A DNA stretch of 64,000 nt from NCBI RefSeq assembly GCF_009296315.1, contig NZ_WHLY01000002.1, positions 4,128,501 to 4,192,500 of the forward strand, given 5' to 3'. This DNA comes from Salmonirosea aquatica. GTDB lineage: Bacteria; Bacteroidota; Bacteroidia; Cytophagales; Spirosomataceae. The position numbers and the translations under genes were made by a program. The notes under the pieces are model-generated. The model had not been told where the DNA came from, made no database searches, and was given only the letters and a program-made list of their open reading frames with translations. Positions 8,897 to 17,204 of the stretch are shown one piece after another. Position 1 is the stretch's first letter; the number at the start of each line of letters is the position of its first letter.

Positions 8897-9931
8897 ATGT
8901 CTCTTTCCCAAAAAATACTCAGCACCATCCGGATCGACGAGTACTCGGCAACGCCCAAGTACCTCCAACTCAGCAACGCGATTCTGAAGGGAATCCAGAC
9001 GGGTGTGATCGACAAGGGCGATGTGATGCCCTCGATCAATGAAATCAGCTTCGAGTTCGACATTTCCCGCGTGACGGCCGAGAAGGGATACAATCACCTC
9101 AAAAGCTTGGGGGTACTTAGCTCGGTACCCGGCAAAGGGTACTTCATCAAACAGACCGACCACAGCCAGCATTTGAAAGTGTTCCTGCTATTCAATAAGC
9201 TGAGTACCCACAAAAAAATCATTTATGATGCCTTCGTCGAGACCATCGGCGATAAGGCTGCCATCGATTTTTACATTTATAACAATGACTTCGGCCTCTT
9301 CAAGCGCCTGATTGAGCAGCGCAAGGATGAGTACACGCACTACGTGATCATTCCTCATTTTATAGAAGGCGAGGAAAAAGCCTACGAAGTGATCAACACG
9401 CTGCCCAAGGAGCAACTGATTATTTTGGACAAAATCATTCCGGGAATTAGTGGCGAGTTTGGGGCCGTATACCAGAATTTTGAGCGTGACATCTATACCT
9501 CCCTGGAAAAAGCCGCCGACGCGCTGGCCAAGTACCACACGCTAAACCTGATTTTCCCGGAAAATAGCTACGCACCCCGTGAAATCACCGAAGGTTTCAT
9601 CAATTTTTGCCGCGACTACGCCTTCGATCACCGCATTATCGCGGATATTAGCCAGGAATTCATCCAGGAAAAACAGGCCTACATCAACATTATGGAGGAT
9701 GATCTGGTGATTCTGATTGAGAAAATTATCCAGGAATCGCTGGTGATGGGGAAGGAAGTCGGAGTGGTTTCTTATAATGAAACACCCCTGAAAAGACTGC
9801 TGCTGAATGGCATCACGACCATGTCTACCGATTTCAAAGCGATGGGGCGTACGGCCGCTGAACTCATCTTGTCCAATTCAAAAGAGCACTACGAGAATCC
9901 TTTTTACCTCACAGTACGGGCATCGTTATAG
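8897..9931 (+). CDS. GntR-family transcriptional regulator with sugar-binding-like C-terminal domain
   Basis: A 344-residue cytoplasmic regulator. The N-terminal 75 residues are a GntR winged helix (KYLQLSNAILKGIQTGVIDKGDVMPSINEISFEF-type pattern, then SRVTAEKGYNHLKSLGVLSSVPGKGYFI). The rest resembles the periplasmic-binding fold seen in LacI-type effector domains (IDFYIYNNDF, VIIPHF, LIILDK, LVILIEKI). It lies 30 bases after kduI and 117 bases before the rhamnulose aldolase fusion on the same strand, so it probably controls the rhamnose/uronate block; the ligand would then be a sugar or sugar phosphate. This is inference from location. Confidence 0.88.
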   Translation: MSLSQKILSTIRIDEYSATPKYLQLSNAILKGIQTGVIDKGDVMPSINEISFEFDISRVTAEKGYNHLKSLGVLSSVPGKGYFIKQTDHSQHLKVFLLFNKLSTHKKIIYDAFVETIGDKAAIDFYIYNNDFGLFKRLIEQRKDEYTHYVIIPHFIEGEEKAYEVINTLPKEQLIILDKIIPGISGEFGAVYQNFERDIYTSLEKAADALAKYHTLNLIFPENSYAPREITEGFINFCRDYAFDHRIIADISQEFIQEKQAYINIMEDDLVILIEKIIQESLVMGKEVGVVSYNETPLKRLLLNGITTMSTDFKAMGRTAAELILSNSKEHYENPFYLTVRASL

Positions 9932-10006
9932 GTACTTTTGAATTTGTGATTCTTAAGGCTTTAGCCTGGTGGGACAGCATAGGATGGTTAGGTTTAGGAG
10001 GCGAGG

Positions 10007-10014
10007 TACTTTTG
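10007..10014 (+). promoter_or_regulatory. possible -7 element upstream of rhaD
   Basis: TACTTTTG matches the Bacteroidota -7 consensus TAnnTTTG and lies 34 bases before the aldolase start. The -33 position has only a weak TGG, so this is a modest candidate. The following bases hold repeated AGAACTC units. Confidence 0.3.
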
Positions 10015-10048
10015 TAAAAAGAACTCAGAACTCAGAACCAAGAACTCC

Positions 10049-12151
10049 ATGAATCCTACCAAAACATTCAAGCACGTCAGTTATCTCTGGGACGAAGCCA
10101 AAGCCGCCGAACTGGCGGGCGACGAAGTGGCTTTGTTTCTGTACCGTTCCAATATATTAGGAGCCGACCTCCGTATCACGAATTATGGAGGAGGTAACAC
10201 TAGTTGTAAAACCATCGAAAAAGACGTATTGACCGGCGAGCCCGCCGAGGTTATGTGGATCAAAGGCTCTGGCGGGGACATAGGTACCCTGACGCGCAAG
10301 GGAATCGCCGGACTCTATACCGAGCGGCTGCGTTCGTTGAAATCAATCTACCGCGGGCTCGAACATGAGGACGAAATGGTGGCCTTGTTTTACCATACAC
10401 TTTATGATCTGGAAAGCGCGGCCCCATCCATCGACACGCCGCTGCACGGGATGTTGCCCTTCAAACATATCGACCACCTGCATCCCGACGCCCTCATCGC
10501 CATTGCCGCCGCCAAAGACAGCGAGGCGATTACCAAAGAGATCTGGGGCGATACCATGGGCTGGGTACCCTGGCAGCGGCCGGGCTTCGACCTGGGGTTG
10601 CAGCTGGAACGTTGCCTGAACGAAAATCCCGGCATCCGGGGCATTATCCTGGGTAGCCACGGACTGTTTACGTGGGGCGATACTTCGTACGAATGCTACG
10701 TGAATAGCCTGGAAGTTATCGAGCAGGCTTCGCAATATATCGAAGATCATCTGGGCAAAAAAGGACCGGTGTTCGGAGGCAAAAAAGTAATGGCCCTACC
10801 TGAGGCGGATCGTAAGAAAAAAGCCGCCCAACTAGCTCCGATTCTGCGCGGACTGTGTTCCAGCGAAAAGCGCATGATCGGACACTTTACCGACGACGAG
10901 CGGGTGCTCGAATTTGTGGGTAGCCACGATCTGGCCAAACTCGCGCCCTTAGGTACCTCCTGCCCCGACCACTTTCTGCGCACCAAGATTCAGCCCCTCG
11001 TGCTATCGCTGGAACCCAACGCCGACCTGAGCGATACCCAAAAAGTAAAGGAACAACTTACGGATGCATTTGAGGAATACCGCTTGCAATACAGGGGCTA
11101 CTACCAGGCGCACAAACGCGACAACAGCCCGGCGGTGCGCGACCCCAATCCGGTCGTGATTCTGTATCCGGGGGTAGGTATGTTCACGTTTGCCAAAAAC
11201 AAACAAACCGCCCGGGTAGCTGCTGAATTTTATATCAACGCCATCAATGTCATGCGCGGTGCCGAGGCGATTTCGGAATACACCGCCCTGCCGCGTCAGG
11301 AGGCTTTTGACATCGAGTATTGGCTGTTGGAAGAAGCCAAGTTGCAGCGGATGCCGAAAGAGCAGCCCTTGTCGCGCCGCGTGGCGATCGTGACGGGCGG
11401 TGGTGGTGGCATTGGCAAAGCAATTGCCGACAAACTGGCCGCCGAAGGTGCCAACGTGGTACTGACCGACATCGCCGAAGATCGCCTCATGGAAGCCAAT
11501 GCTACCTACAAGCGCGACGTATCGATCTACGCCGCGGGCGACGTTACAAATCCGGATGCCGTAGAGGGTACCTTTGAGAAGGCTTGTCTGGAATTCGGCG
11601 GGGTCGATATCGTGGTACATTGCGCCGGACTAGCCATCTCGAAACCGCTGGAAGAAACCACGCAGAAAGATTGGGATATTTTGCAGGATGTGTTGGTCAA
11701 AGGCCAATTCCACATGGCGCAGTCGGGCGTAGCCGTCATGCGTAAGCAGGGCTTCGGTGGCGACATTATTAGTATTGCTTCCAAAAACGGTCTGGTCGCT
11801 GGCCCCAACAACGTGGCCTACGGGACCGCCAAAGCCGCCCAGCAACATATGGCCCGCCTGTTGGCCGCCGAGCTGGGACCGGAGAAAATCCGCGTCAACA
11901 CCGTCAATCCTGATGGCGTGATTGTGGGTAGCAAAATCTGGGAAGGTGCCTGGGCCGAAGGCCGCGCCAAGGCGTACGGTATCAAGGTAGAAGACCTGCC
12001 TGCCCACTACGCCAAGCGCAACCTGATGAATGAGATCATCTATCCCGACGATATCGCCAACGGCGTATTTGCGCTGGTCGCCATATTGGATAAGAGCACC
12101 GGCAATATCATCAATGTAGACGGCGGAATGGCCAATGCCTTTGTGCGGTAG
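10049..12151 (+). CDS. rhaD: bifunctional rhamnulose-1-phosphate aldolase / L-lactaldehyde dehydrogenase
   Basis: A 700-residue fusion. The N-terminal half (about 1-400) is a class II aldolase that splits L-rhamnulose 1-phosphate into dihydroxyacetone phosphate and L-lactaldehyde; histidine-rich metal-site stretches are HGMLPFKHIDHLH near residue 133 and GSHGLFTWG near 200. The C-terminal half (about 440-700) is a short-chain dehydrogenase with the nucleotide motif TGGGGGIG near 450 and the catalytic YGTAK near 590, expected to oxidise lactaldehyde to lactate with NAD. The same architecture is known in several bacterial rhamnose pathways. The next gene 19 bases on is the matching isomerase. 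Lactate made here can feed the Lut proteins downstream. Confidence 0.93.
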   Translation: MNPTKTFKHVSYLWDEAKAAELAGDEVALFLYRSNILGADLRITNYGGGNTSCKTIEKDVLTGEPAEVMWIKGSGGDIGTLTRKGIAGLYTERLRSLKSIYRGLEHEDEMVALFYHTLYDLESAAPSIDTPLHGMLPFKHIDHLHPDALIAIAAAKDSEAITKEIWGDTMGWVPWQRPGFDLGLQLERCLNENPGIRGIILGSHGLFTWGDTSYECYVNSLEVIEQASQYIEDHLGKKGPVFGGKKVMALPEADRKKKAAQLAPILRGLCSSEKRMIGHFTDDERVLEFVGSHDLAKLAPLGTSCPDHFLRTKIQPLVLSLEPNADLSDTQKVKEQLTDAFEEYRLQYRGYYQAHKRDNSPAVRDPNPVVILYPGVGMFTFAKNKQTARVAAEFYINAINVMRGAEAISEYTALPRQEAFDIEYWLLEEAKLQRMPKEQPLSRRVAIVTGGGGGIGKAIADKLAAEGANVVLTDIAEDRLMEANATYKRDVSIYAAGDVTNPDAVEGTFEKACLEFGGVDIVVHCAGLAISKPLEETTQKDWDILQDVLVKGQFHMAQSGVAVMRKQGFGGDIISIASKNGLVAGPNNVAYGTAKAAQQHMARLLAAELGPEKIRVNTVNPDGVIVGSKIWEGAWAEGRAKAYGIKVEDLPAHYAKRNLMNEIIYPDDIANGVFALVAILDKSTGNIINVDGGMANAFVR

Positions 12152-12170
12152 AATTAATCATTTTTGACGA

Positions 12171-13454
12171 ATGAAATTAGAATTAAATCAAATTCAGGAT
12201 TTAAACAAACAAAAGGCCGCTGAACAGGCCGAGCATTTCGGCTTCCTGAAACTGGCGCTGGACAAAAAAGGCATCGATGCGGAGGCCATTGTTCAGAAAC
12301 TGGCTGACTTTCAGGTAGCCATACCGAGCTGGGCGCTGGGATCGGGAGGTACCCGCTTCGGGCGGTTTTCGACCGGGGGGCAACCCGTCAACCTGGAACA
12401 GAAAATAGAGGATATCGGTCTGCTCCACGCCCTGACGCAGACCGCCGGCGCGGTGTCGCTGCACATCCCGTGGGATATTCCTACCGACCCGGCAGCCACC
12501 AAACAATTGGCCGACAGCCACGGTATTGTGTTCGACGCGGTGAACTCCAATACCTTTCAGGACCAGGAGGGGCAAGTCGAAACCTATAAGTATGGTTCAT
12601 TGGCCGACCGCCAGACCGCCGTGCGCGAACAGGCCGTGGCGCACAACACGGAGGTAATCCGGTACGGCAAGCTGCTGGGTTCGAAATCGCTGACGGTTTG
12701 GCTGGCCGACGGGGCGAGCTTTCCGGGGCAGAATAATTTCCGGAAATCGTTACAGAATACGCAACGTTCGCTGCAGGAAATTTACGCCGAATTGCCCGCT
12801 GACTGGCGGATGTTCATCGAGTACAAACCCTACGAGCCGAGTTTCTATTCTACGGTGATTCAGGACTGGGGTACCTCCCTGATGCTGGCCGAAGGTTGTG
12901 GCGAAAAAGCGTTTTGTCTGGTCGATTTAGGACACCATTTGCCAAACACCAACATTGAACAGATTGTAGCTACCCTGATGATGAAAGGAAAACTCGGTGG
13001 CTTCCACTTCAACGACAGCAAGTACGGCGACGACGACCTGACCGTAGGTAGTATTAAGCCCTACCAATTGTTTTTGATCTTCAATGAGTTGGTCTACGGT
13101 ATGAACCATAACGAAGCCAATAACCCGCCGCTTGCCTGGATGATCGACGCCAGCCACAACATCAAAGATCCGCTGGAAGATTTGATCCAGTCGCTGGAAG
13201 CCATTCAACTGGCGTACGCGCAGGCTTTGCTGGTCGATACGCCCGCGCTGGAAGCCGCGCAGGCTGACAATGATGTAGTACTGGGGCAGGAATTGTTGCA
13301 GGATGCCTATCGTACCGATGTCCGTCCGCTGATCCGCGAAGCACGGCTGCGCCGCAACGGTGCTCTGAATCCGATCACGACCTACCGTAGTTTGCAGGTA
13401 CGGGATCATTTAATCAAAGAACGCGGTTTGAAAACGGTGGCCACTGGCCTATAA
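12171..13454 (+). CDS. rhaI: L-rhamnose isomerase (RhaI type)
   Basis: A 427-residue sugar isomerase that converts L-rhamnose to L-rhamnulose in the cytoplasm, the step before phosphorylation and aldol cleavage. It has a TIM-barrel pattern with metal-site residues in DLGHHLPNTN near residue 250 and FHFNDSKYGDDDL near 277, and the N-terminal PSWALGSGGTRFGRF motif of the RhaI/xylose-isomerase-like family, which differs from the Escherichia coli RhaA type. It starts 19 bases after the aldolase fusion, so the two are almost certainly an operon. A broader sugar specificity is possible. No rhamnulokinase gene is seen in the window. Confidence 0.9.
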   Translation: MKLELNQIQDLNKQKAAEQAEHFGFLKLALDKKGIDAEAIVQKLADFQVAIPSWALGSGGTRFGRFSTGGQPVNLEQKIEDIGLLHALTQTAGAVSLHIPWDIPTDPAATKQLADSHGIVFDAVNSNTFQDQEGQVETYKYGSLADRQTAVREQAVAHNTEVIRYGKLLGSKSLTVWLADGASFPGQNNFRKSLQNTQRSLQEIYAELPADWRMFIEYKPYEPSFYSTVIQDWGTSLMLAEGCGEKAFCLVDLGHHLPNTNIEQIVATLMMKGKLGGFHFNDSKYGDDDLTVGSIKPYQLFLIFNELVYGMNHNEANNPPLAWMIDASHNIKDPLEDLIQSLEAIQLAYAQALLVDTPALEAAQADNDVVLGQELLQDAYRTDVRPLIREARLRRNGALNPITTYRSLQVRDHLIKERGLKTVATGL

Positions 13455-13457
13455 ATC

Positions 13458-13490
13458 AACGCTGACAGCGTTACAAACGCTGTCAGCGTT
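13458..13490. repeat. perfect 15-bp inverted repeat with 3-nt loop
   Basis: The arm AACGCTGACAGCGTT is followed by ACA and then its exact reverse complement. Each arm is itself almost palindromic, so four near-copies of AACGCTG lie in 33 bases. It sits in the 48-base gap between rhaI and the lutA-like gene. There is no T run, so it is not a classic terminator; it may be a REP-like element or may tune expression between the two genes. Confidence 0.75.
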
Positions 13491-13502
13491 TAACGACTGA
13501 CA

Positions 13503-14243
13503 ATGAAAGTAGGTCTGTTTATTCCCTGTTACGTCGATCAGTTTTATCCACAGGTAGCCATCGCTACGCTGGAACTGCTGGAAAAGCACGGTTGCGAAGT
13601 GCATTTTCCCAAAAATCAAACCTGCTGCGGCCAGCCCATGGCCAACTCGGGCTTTGAGCATCTGACGCACGGATGCAACGATTTGTTTGTAAAAAACTTC
13701 ACCGGCTACGACTACATCGTCTGTCCGTCGGGTAGCTGCACGATGCACATCAAAGAGCACCTGGGGGTACCTCAGTTAGCCGCGCAGTGCTACGAGTTGA
13801 CGGAATTCATGACGGATGTGCTGCATGTGAACGACTTGAAGGTACGTTTCCCGTATCGGGTAGGTCTGCACCAAAGTTGTCACGGACAGCGCGGTCTTAA
13901 AATAGCGCAGATGAGCGAATTGAACGCGCCCCCTTTTTCCAAAGTCGAGCAGCTTTTAAGTCAGGTCGAAGGCCTGGAATTGGTCACGCTGGACCGGAAG
14001 GACGAATGCTGTGGCTTTGGGGGTACCTTCTGCGTGTCCGAAGAAGCCTTGTCGGTGCGCATGGGTCAGGATCGCGTCTATGATCATGTTAGGAACGGTA
14101 CGCAGGTACTGACGGCCGGTGATATGTCGTGCCTGATGCACATGGAAGGGATCATTCGCCGCGAGAAGTTGCCGATTAAGGTGATGCACCTGGCCGAAAT
14201 ATTGAACGGAGCGAAGGTAGGAGTGACCGAACCCGTTGCATAG
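13503..14243 (+). CDS. lutA: lactate utilisation protein LutA-like ((Fe-S)-binding, CCG domain)
   Basis: A 246-residue protein with two cysteine-rich CCG domains: TCCGQP near residue 39, HQSCHGQRG near 121 and ECCGFGG near 168. In Bacillus and many other bacteria this subunit works with LutB and LutC to oxidise L-lactate to pyruvate through bound iron-sulfur clusters. Here it lies 48 bases after rhaI, and LutB and LutC follow, separated by one unrelated gene. Because the rhamnose pathway upstream produces lactaldehyde and then lactate, lactate oxidation is the likely job. LldE or YkgE are names for the same family. Confidence 0.9.
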   Translation: MKVGLFIPCYVDQFYPQVAIATLELLEKHGCEVHFPKNQTCCGQPMANSGFEHLTHGCNDLFVKNFTGYDYIVCPSGSCTMHIKEHLGVPQLAAQCYELTEFMTDVLHVNDLKVRFPYRVGLHQSCHGQRGLKIAQMSELNAPPFSKVEQLLSQVEGLELVTLDRKDECCGFGGTFCVSEEALSVRMGQDRVYDHVRNGTQVLTAGDMSCLMHMEGIIRREKLPIKVMHLAEILNGAKVGVTEPVA

Positions 14244-14267
14244 GCGAGTCAGTCTGAAAGCAAGGCC

Positions 14268-15107
14268 ATGAGTACAATGGACATTATTCCAACGGTCGAT
14301 CTTTTTCCGCGTCTTGATGCAAAACTGATTGAGGTACTTCGCACGTTGACGCCGGAGGACTGGCAGAAACCTACCCTGGCTTCCGCCTGGTGTGTCAAAG
14401 ATGTGGCGGTTCATTTGTTGGACGGAAATCTGCGCACGCTGTCTATGTTACGGGATGGCTATTTTGGTAGCGCGGCCCCGGAAATCAATTCTTACCGGGA
14501 CTTGGTCGAGTACCTTAATCGATTGAATGCTGAATGGGTTCTGGCCATGAAGCGCCTCAGTCCGGCGATTATTATTGAATTACTGGAGCAGACCGGGAAT
14601 CAGTACAGTACGTTTCTGAAAACGCTGGATCCCACGGACAAAGCGGCTTTTGCCGTGGCCTGGGCGGGCGAAGAAGAATCCCAAAACTGGTTTCATATCG
14701 CCCGGGACTATACCGAAAAGTGGCACCACCAGCAGCAGATCCGCGCGGCGGTGGGGCAGGAGCAGGAGCTGTATGTGGGGGAGCTGTTTTATCCCTATTT
14801 GGAAACCTCGATGCGTGCGCTCCCCTATCACTACCGGAACGTCAAAGCGCCCGCGGGAACGGTCATTAAATTCGTAGTTAGAGCAGCAACGGACTATATA
14901 TGGTTTCTGCATTCGGATGGAGGTACCTGGGAGTTACGGAAGGAAACAAATCTAGCGCCGGCGGGTGAAATCATCCTGAGTCAGGAAATAAGTTGGCGGA
15001 TTTTTTCAAAAGCAGTAACCCCCGAAGAAGCAAGAAAGCAGATTACGAGTAGTGGAAATACGCAACTAGCCGAAAAAATAGTCGATATGGTCGCTGTCAT
15101 GGCCTGA
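14268..15107 (+). CDS. maleylpyruvate isomerase N-terminal / DinB-like domain protein
   Basis: A 279-residue protein whose first half has the four-helix MDMPI_N/DinB-like pattern: WQKPTLASAWCVKDVAVHLLDGNLRTLS with a metal-site histidine, and later HIARDYTEKWHHQQQIR with two more. Members bind a divalent metal and often use a small thiol; a few are mycothiol-dependent isomerases, but Bacteroidota do not make mycothiol, so the role here is open. It sits between lutA and lutB on the same strand with short gaps (24 and 16 bases), so it is probably cotranscribed with them. An ATG nine bases inside (14277) is an alternative start. Confidence 0.75.
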   Translation: MSTMDIIPTVDLFPRLDAKLIEVLRTLTPEDWQKPTLASAWCVKDVAVHLLDGNLRTLSMLRDGYFGSAAPEINSYRDLVEYLNRLNAEWVLAMKRLSPAIIIELLEQTGNQYSTFLKTLDPTDKAAFAVAWAGEEESQNWFHIARDYTEKWHHQQQIRAAVGQEQELYVGELFYPYLETSMRALPYHYRNVKAPAGTVIKFVVRAATDYIWFLHSDGGTWELRKETNLAPAGEIILSQEISWRIFSKAVTPEEARKQITSSGNTQLAEKIVDMVAVMA

Positions 15108-15123
15108 TAAAAATATTCTTGAA

Positions 15124-16506
15124 TTGAAAGAGCAACAGAACCACGCAGAATTAGCGGAGAATTTCATAAAAGACGCCGAACGTACCACCTGGCACGACGA
15201 AACGCTGTGGTGGGTACGGCAAAAGCGCGACAAGGCGGCTTTTCAGTTGCCCGAATGGGAAAATCTACGCGAAGCTGCCTCCCAAATCAAGCATAACGTG
15301 CTATCCCATATGCACGATTACCTGATGGCTTTCGAAGAAAAAGCAAAAGAGAATGGCATCAGGGTACATTGGGCGATGGACGCCCTGGAACACAACCAGA
15401 TCGTGCTCGGAATTCTGAAAGATAACGGTGTGGAGGCCATAATAAAAAGTAAATCCATGCTCACCGAGGAATGCCACCTGAATGAATACCTGATTGAAAA
15501 TGGGGTAGAGGTGGTAGATACCGACCTGGGTGAGCGCATCGTACAACTACGCGAGGAGAAACCGAGCCATATCGTATTGCCCGCGATTCACCTCAAAAAA
15601 GAGGATGTTGGCGAAACTTTCCACCAACACCTGGGTACCGAGAAAGGCAATAAAGATCCCCAGTACCTGACCGAAGCCGCCCGGCAGCATTTGCGCGAAA
15701 AATTTGTATCGCGCCGGGCGGCGCTTACCGGCGTCAACTTTGCCATTGCCGAAACCGGCGAATTTGTGGTGTGTACCAACGAGGGTAACGCCGACATGGG
15801 CGCCCACCTGGCCGACGTACACATTGCCTGCATGGGGTTCGAGAAAATCATCCCGCAGCGTAAGCACCTGGGGGTTTTTCTGCGCCTACTGGCGCGTTCG
15901 GCCACGGGCCAACCGATCACGACCTATTCGAGCCATTTCAAGAAACCGCGCGCGGGTCAGCAGATGCACATCGTGATTGTGGATAATGGTCGTTCGCAGC
16001 AGCTGGGCCGCGAGGATTTCCGTAATTCGTTGAAGTGCATCCGGTGCGGGGCCTGCATGAACACCTGTCCGGTATACCGGCGCAGCGGGGGCCACAGCTA
16101 TCACTCGGCCGTAGCCGGGCCCATCGGTTCCATTCTTGCCCCGAACCTGGACATGCGCAAAAATGCCGACCTACCCTTTGCCTCCACGCTATGCGGTTCG
16201 TGCAGCAATGTGTGTCCGGTCAAAATTGATATTCATGATCAGCTGTACAAATGGCGGCAGGTACTGGTAAAAGAAGGATACGTGCCCTTCGGCAAGAAAG
16301 TCGCCATGCAGGCCATGACCTTCACGTTATCGCATCCGGGTGTGTTTGGCCTGGCCGGCAAGGTAGGTCGTAAGGTGATGGGGGTAGCTCCTTTTGTGGT
16401 CAGCAATGGCCTCAATCCATGGTACAAACAGCGCGAGATGCCCGAACCGCCCAAGGAAAGTTTTCGGGAATGGTATTCAAAAAATAGAAATGGACAGTCG
16501 AGCTAA
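15124..16506 (+). CDS. lutB: lactate utilisation iron-sulfur protein LutB
   Basis: A 460-residue subunit of the LutABC lactate oxidation system. An N-terminal LUD domain (about 60-290) is followed by a two-cluster ferredoxin domain: CIRCGACMNTCPVYR near residue 305 and CGSCSNVCPVKIDIH near 357, each able to bind a 4Fe-4S cluster. A C-terminal LutB-type tail follows. The start is TTG at 15124; no ATG lies near the expected N-terminus (the first is about 60 residues in), and the length fits the family with the TTG. The stop overlaps the next gene, lutC, by 17 bases, showing tight cotranscription. Confidence 0.93.
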   Translation: MKEQQNHAELAENFIKDAERTTWHDETLWWVRQKRDKAAFQLPEWENLREAASQIKHNVLSHMHDYLMAFEEKAKENGIRVHWAMDALEHNQIVLGILKDNGVEAIIKSKSMLTEECHLNEYLIENGVEVVDTDLGERIVQLREEKPSHIVLPAIHLKKEDVGETFHQHLGTEKGNKDPQYLTEAARQHLREKFVSRRAALTGVNFAIAETGEFVVCTNEGNADMGAHLADVHIACMGFEKIIPQRKHLGVFLRLLARSATGQPITTYSSHFKKPRAGQQMHIVIVDNGRSQQLGREDFRNSLKCIRCGACMNTCPVYRRSGGHSYHSAVAGPIGSILAPNLDMRKNADLPFASTLCGSCSNVCPVKIDIHDQLYKWRQVLVKEGYVPFGKKVAMQAMTFTLSHPGVFGLAGKVGRKVMGVAPFVVSNGLNPWYKQREMPEPPKESFREWYSKNRNGQSS

Positions 16507-17074
16507 TATTCTGCAGGCCATCGCCCGAAATCAGCCCGTGGCTACGCCGCTACCGGATATTTCCACCCTAGCCGTAGTGGATTACGATTCCGTGGAAAAG
16601 TTCACGACTACGCTGGAAGGGATTGGCGGTCAGGTCATCGAGATTGAGACAATACAGGAAATTACTTCCTATGTAAATAAATATTTTACAGAAAATCAGC
16701 GTATTATATCCACTTTGTCTGAACTTTCATCGGTTGCTGAAACCGACTGGCAGCAGGACGACCCCCACTCGCTGGAAAATGTGGAGCTGTGCATTCTGGA
16801 AGCGCAGTTCGGCGTGGCAGAGAACGGAGCATTGTGGCTCACCGAAGCGCAGATGGGGCAGCGTGTGGCGCCGTTCATTACCCAAAATTTGGCGGTGGTC
16901 GTGAAGAAAACCGATTTGCTACCTACCATGCACCACGCCTACGACCGCATCGCGCAGGCCGAATATCCGTTCGGGCTGTTTTTGGCTGGACCTTCCAAAA
17001 CCGCCGACATTGAACAGTCGCTGGTACTGGGTGCCCACGGTTCGCGCAGTATGACGGTTTTTCTTATGAGCTAA
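16490..17074 (+). CDS. lutC: lactate utilisation protein LutC (LUD domain)
   Basis: A 194-residue LUD-domain protein, the third part of the lactate-to-pyruvate system. Family stretches include LEAQFGVAENGALWLTEAQ, a middle HHAYDRIAQAEYPFGLFLAGPSKTADIEQ and the closing VLGAHGSRSMTVFL. The frame is open upstream to 16394, but that part overlaps lutB and is unlike the family; the ATG at 16490 gives the usual N-terminus (MDSRANILQAI). The gene overlaps the end of lutB by 17 bases, as is common for coupled translation. Confidence 0.92.
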   Translation: MDSRANILQAIARNQPVATPLPDISTLAVVDYDSVEKFTTTLEGIGGQVIEIETIQEITSYVNKYFTENQRIISTLSELSSVAETDWQQDDPHSLENVELCILEAQFGVAENGALWLTEAQMGQRVAPFITQNLAVVVKKTDLLPTMHHAYDRIAQAEYPFGLFLAGPSKTADIEQSLVLGAHGSRSMTVFLMS

Positions 17075-17204
17075 TTTCAGGATAAAAAGGTTAATGGTCA
17101 ACGGGTAAAGAGGTTTTGACTTTAAACAATAGCCTATTGACGATTAATCATTCACCTTTTGACCATTCACCTTTTTCTTTCTCCTCCCTTTATCCTTAAA
17201 AAAA

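Noticed and set aside
16394-16489. Longer N-terminus for LutC
   Set aside because: It overlaps lutB and is unlike the family; the ATG at 16490 fits.
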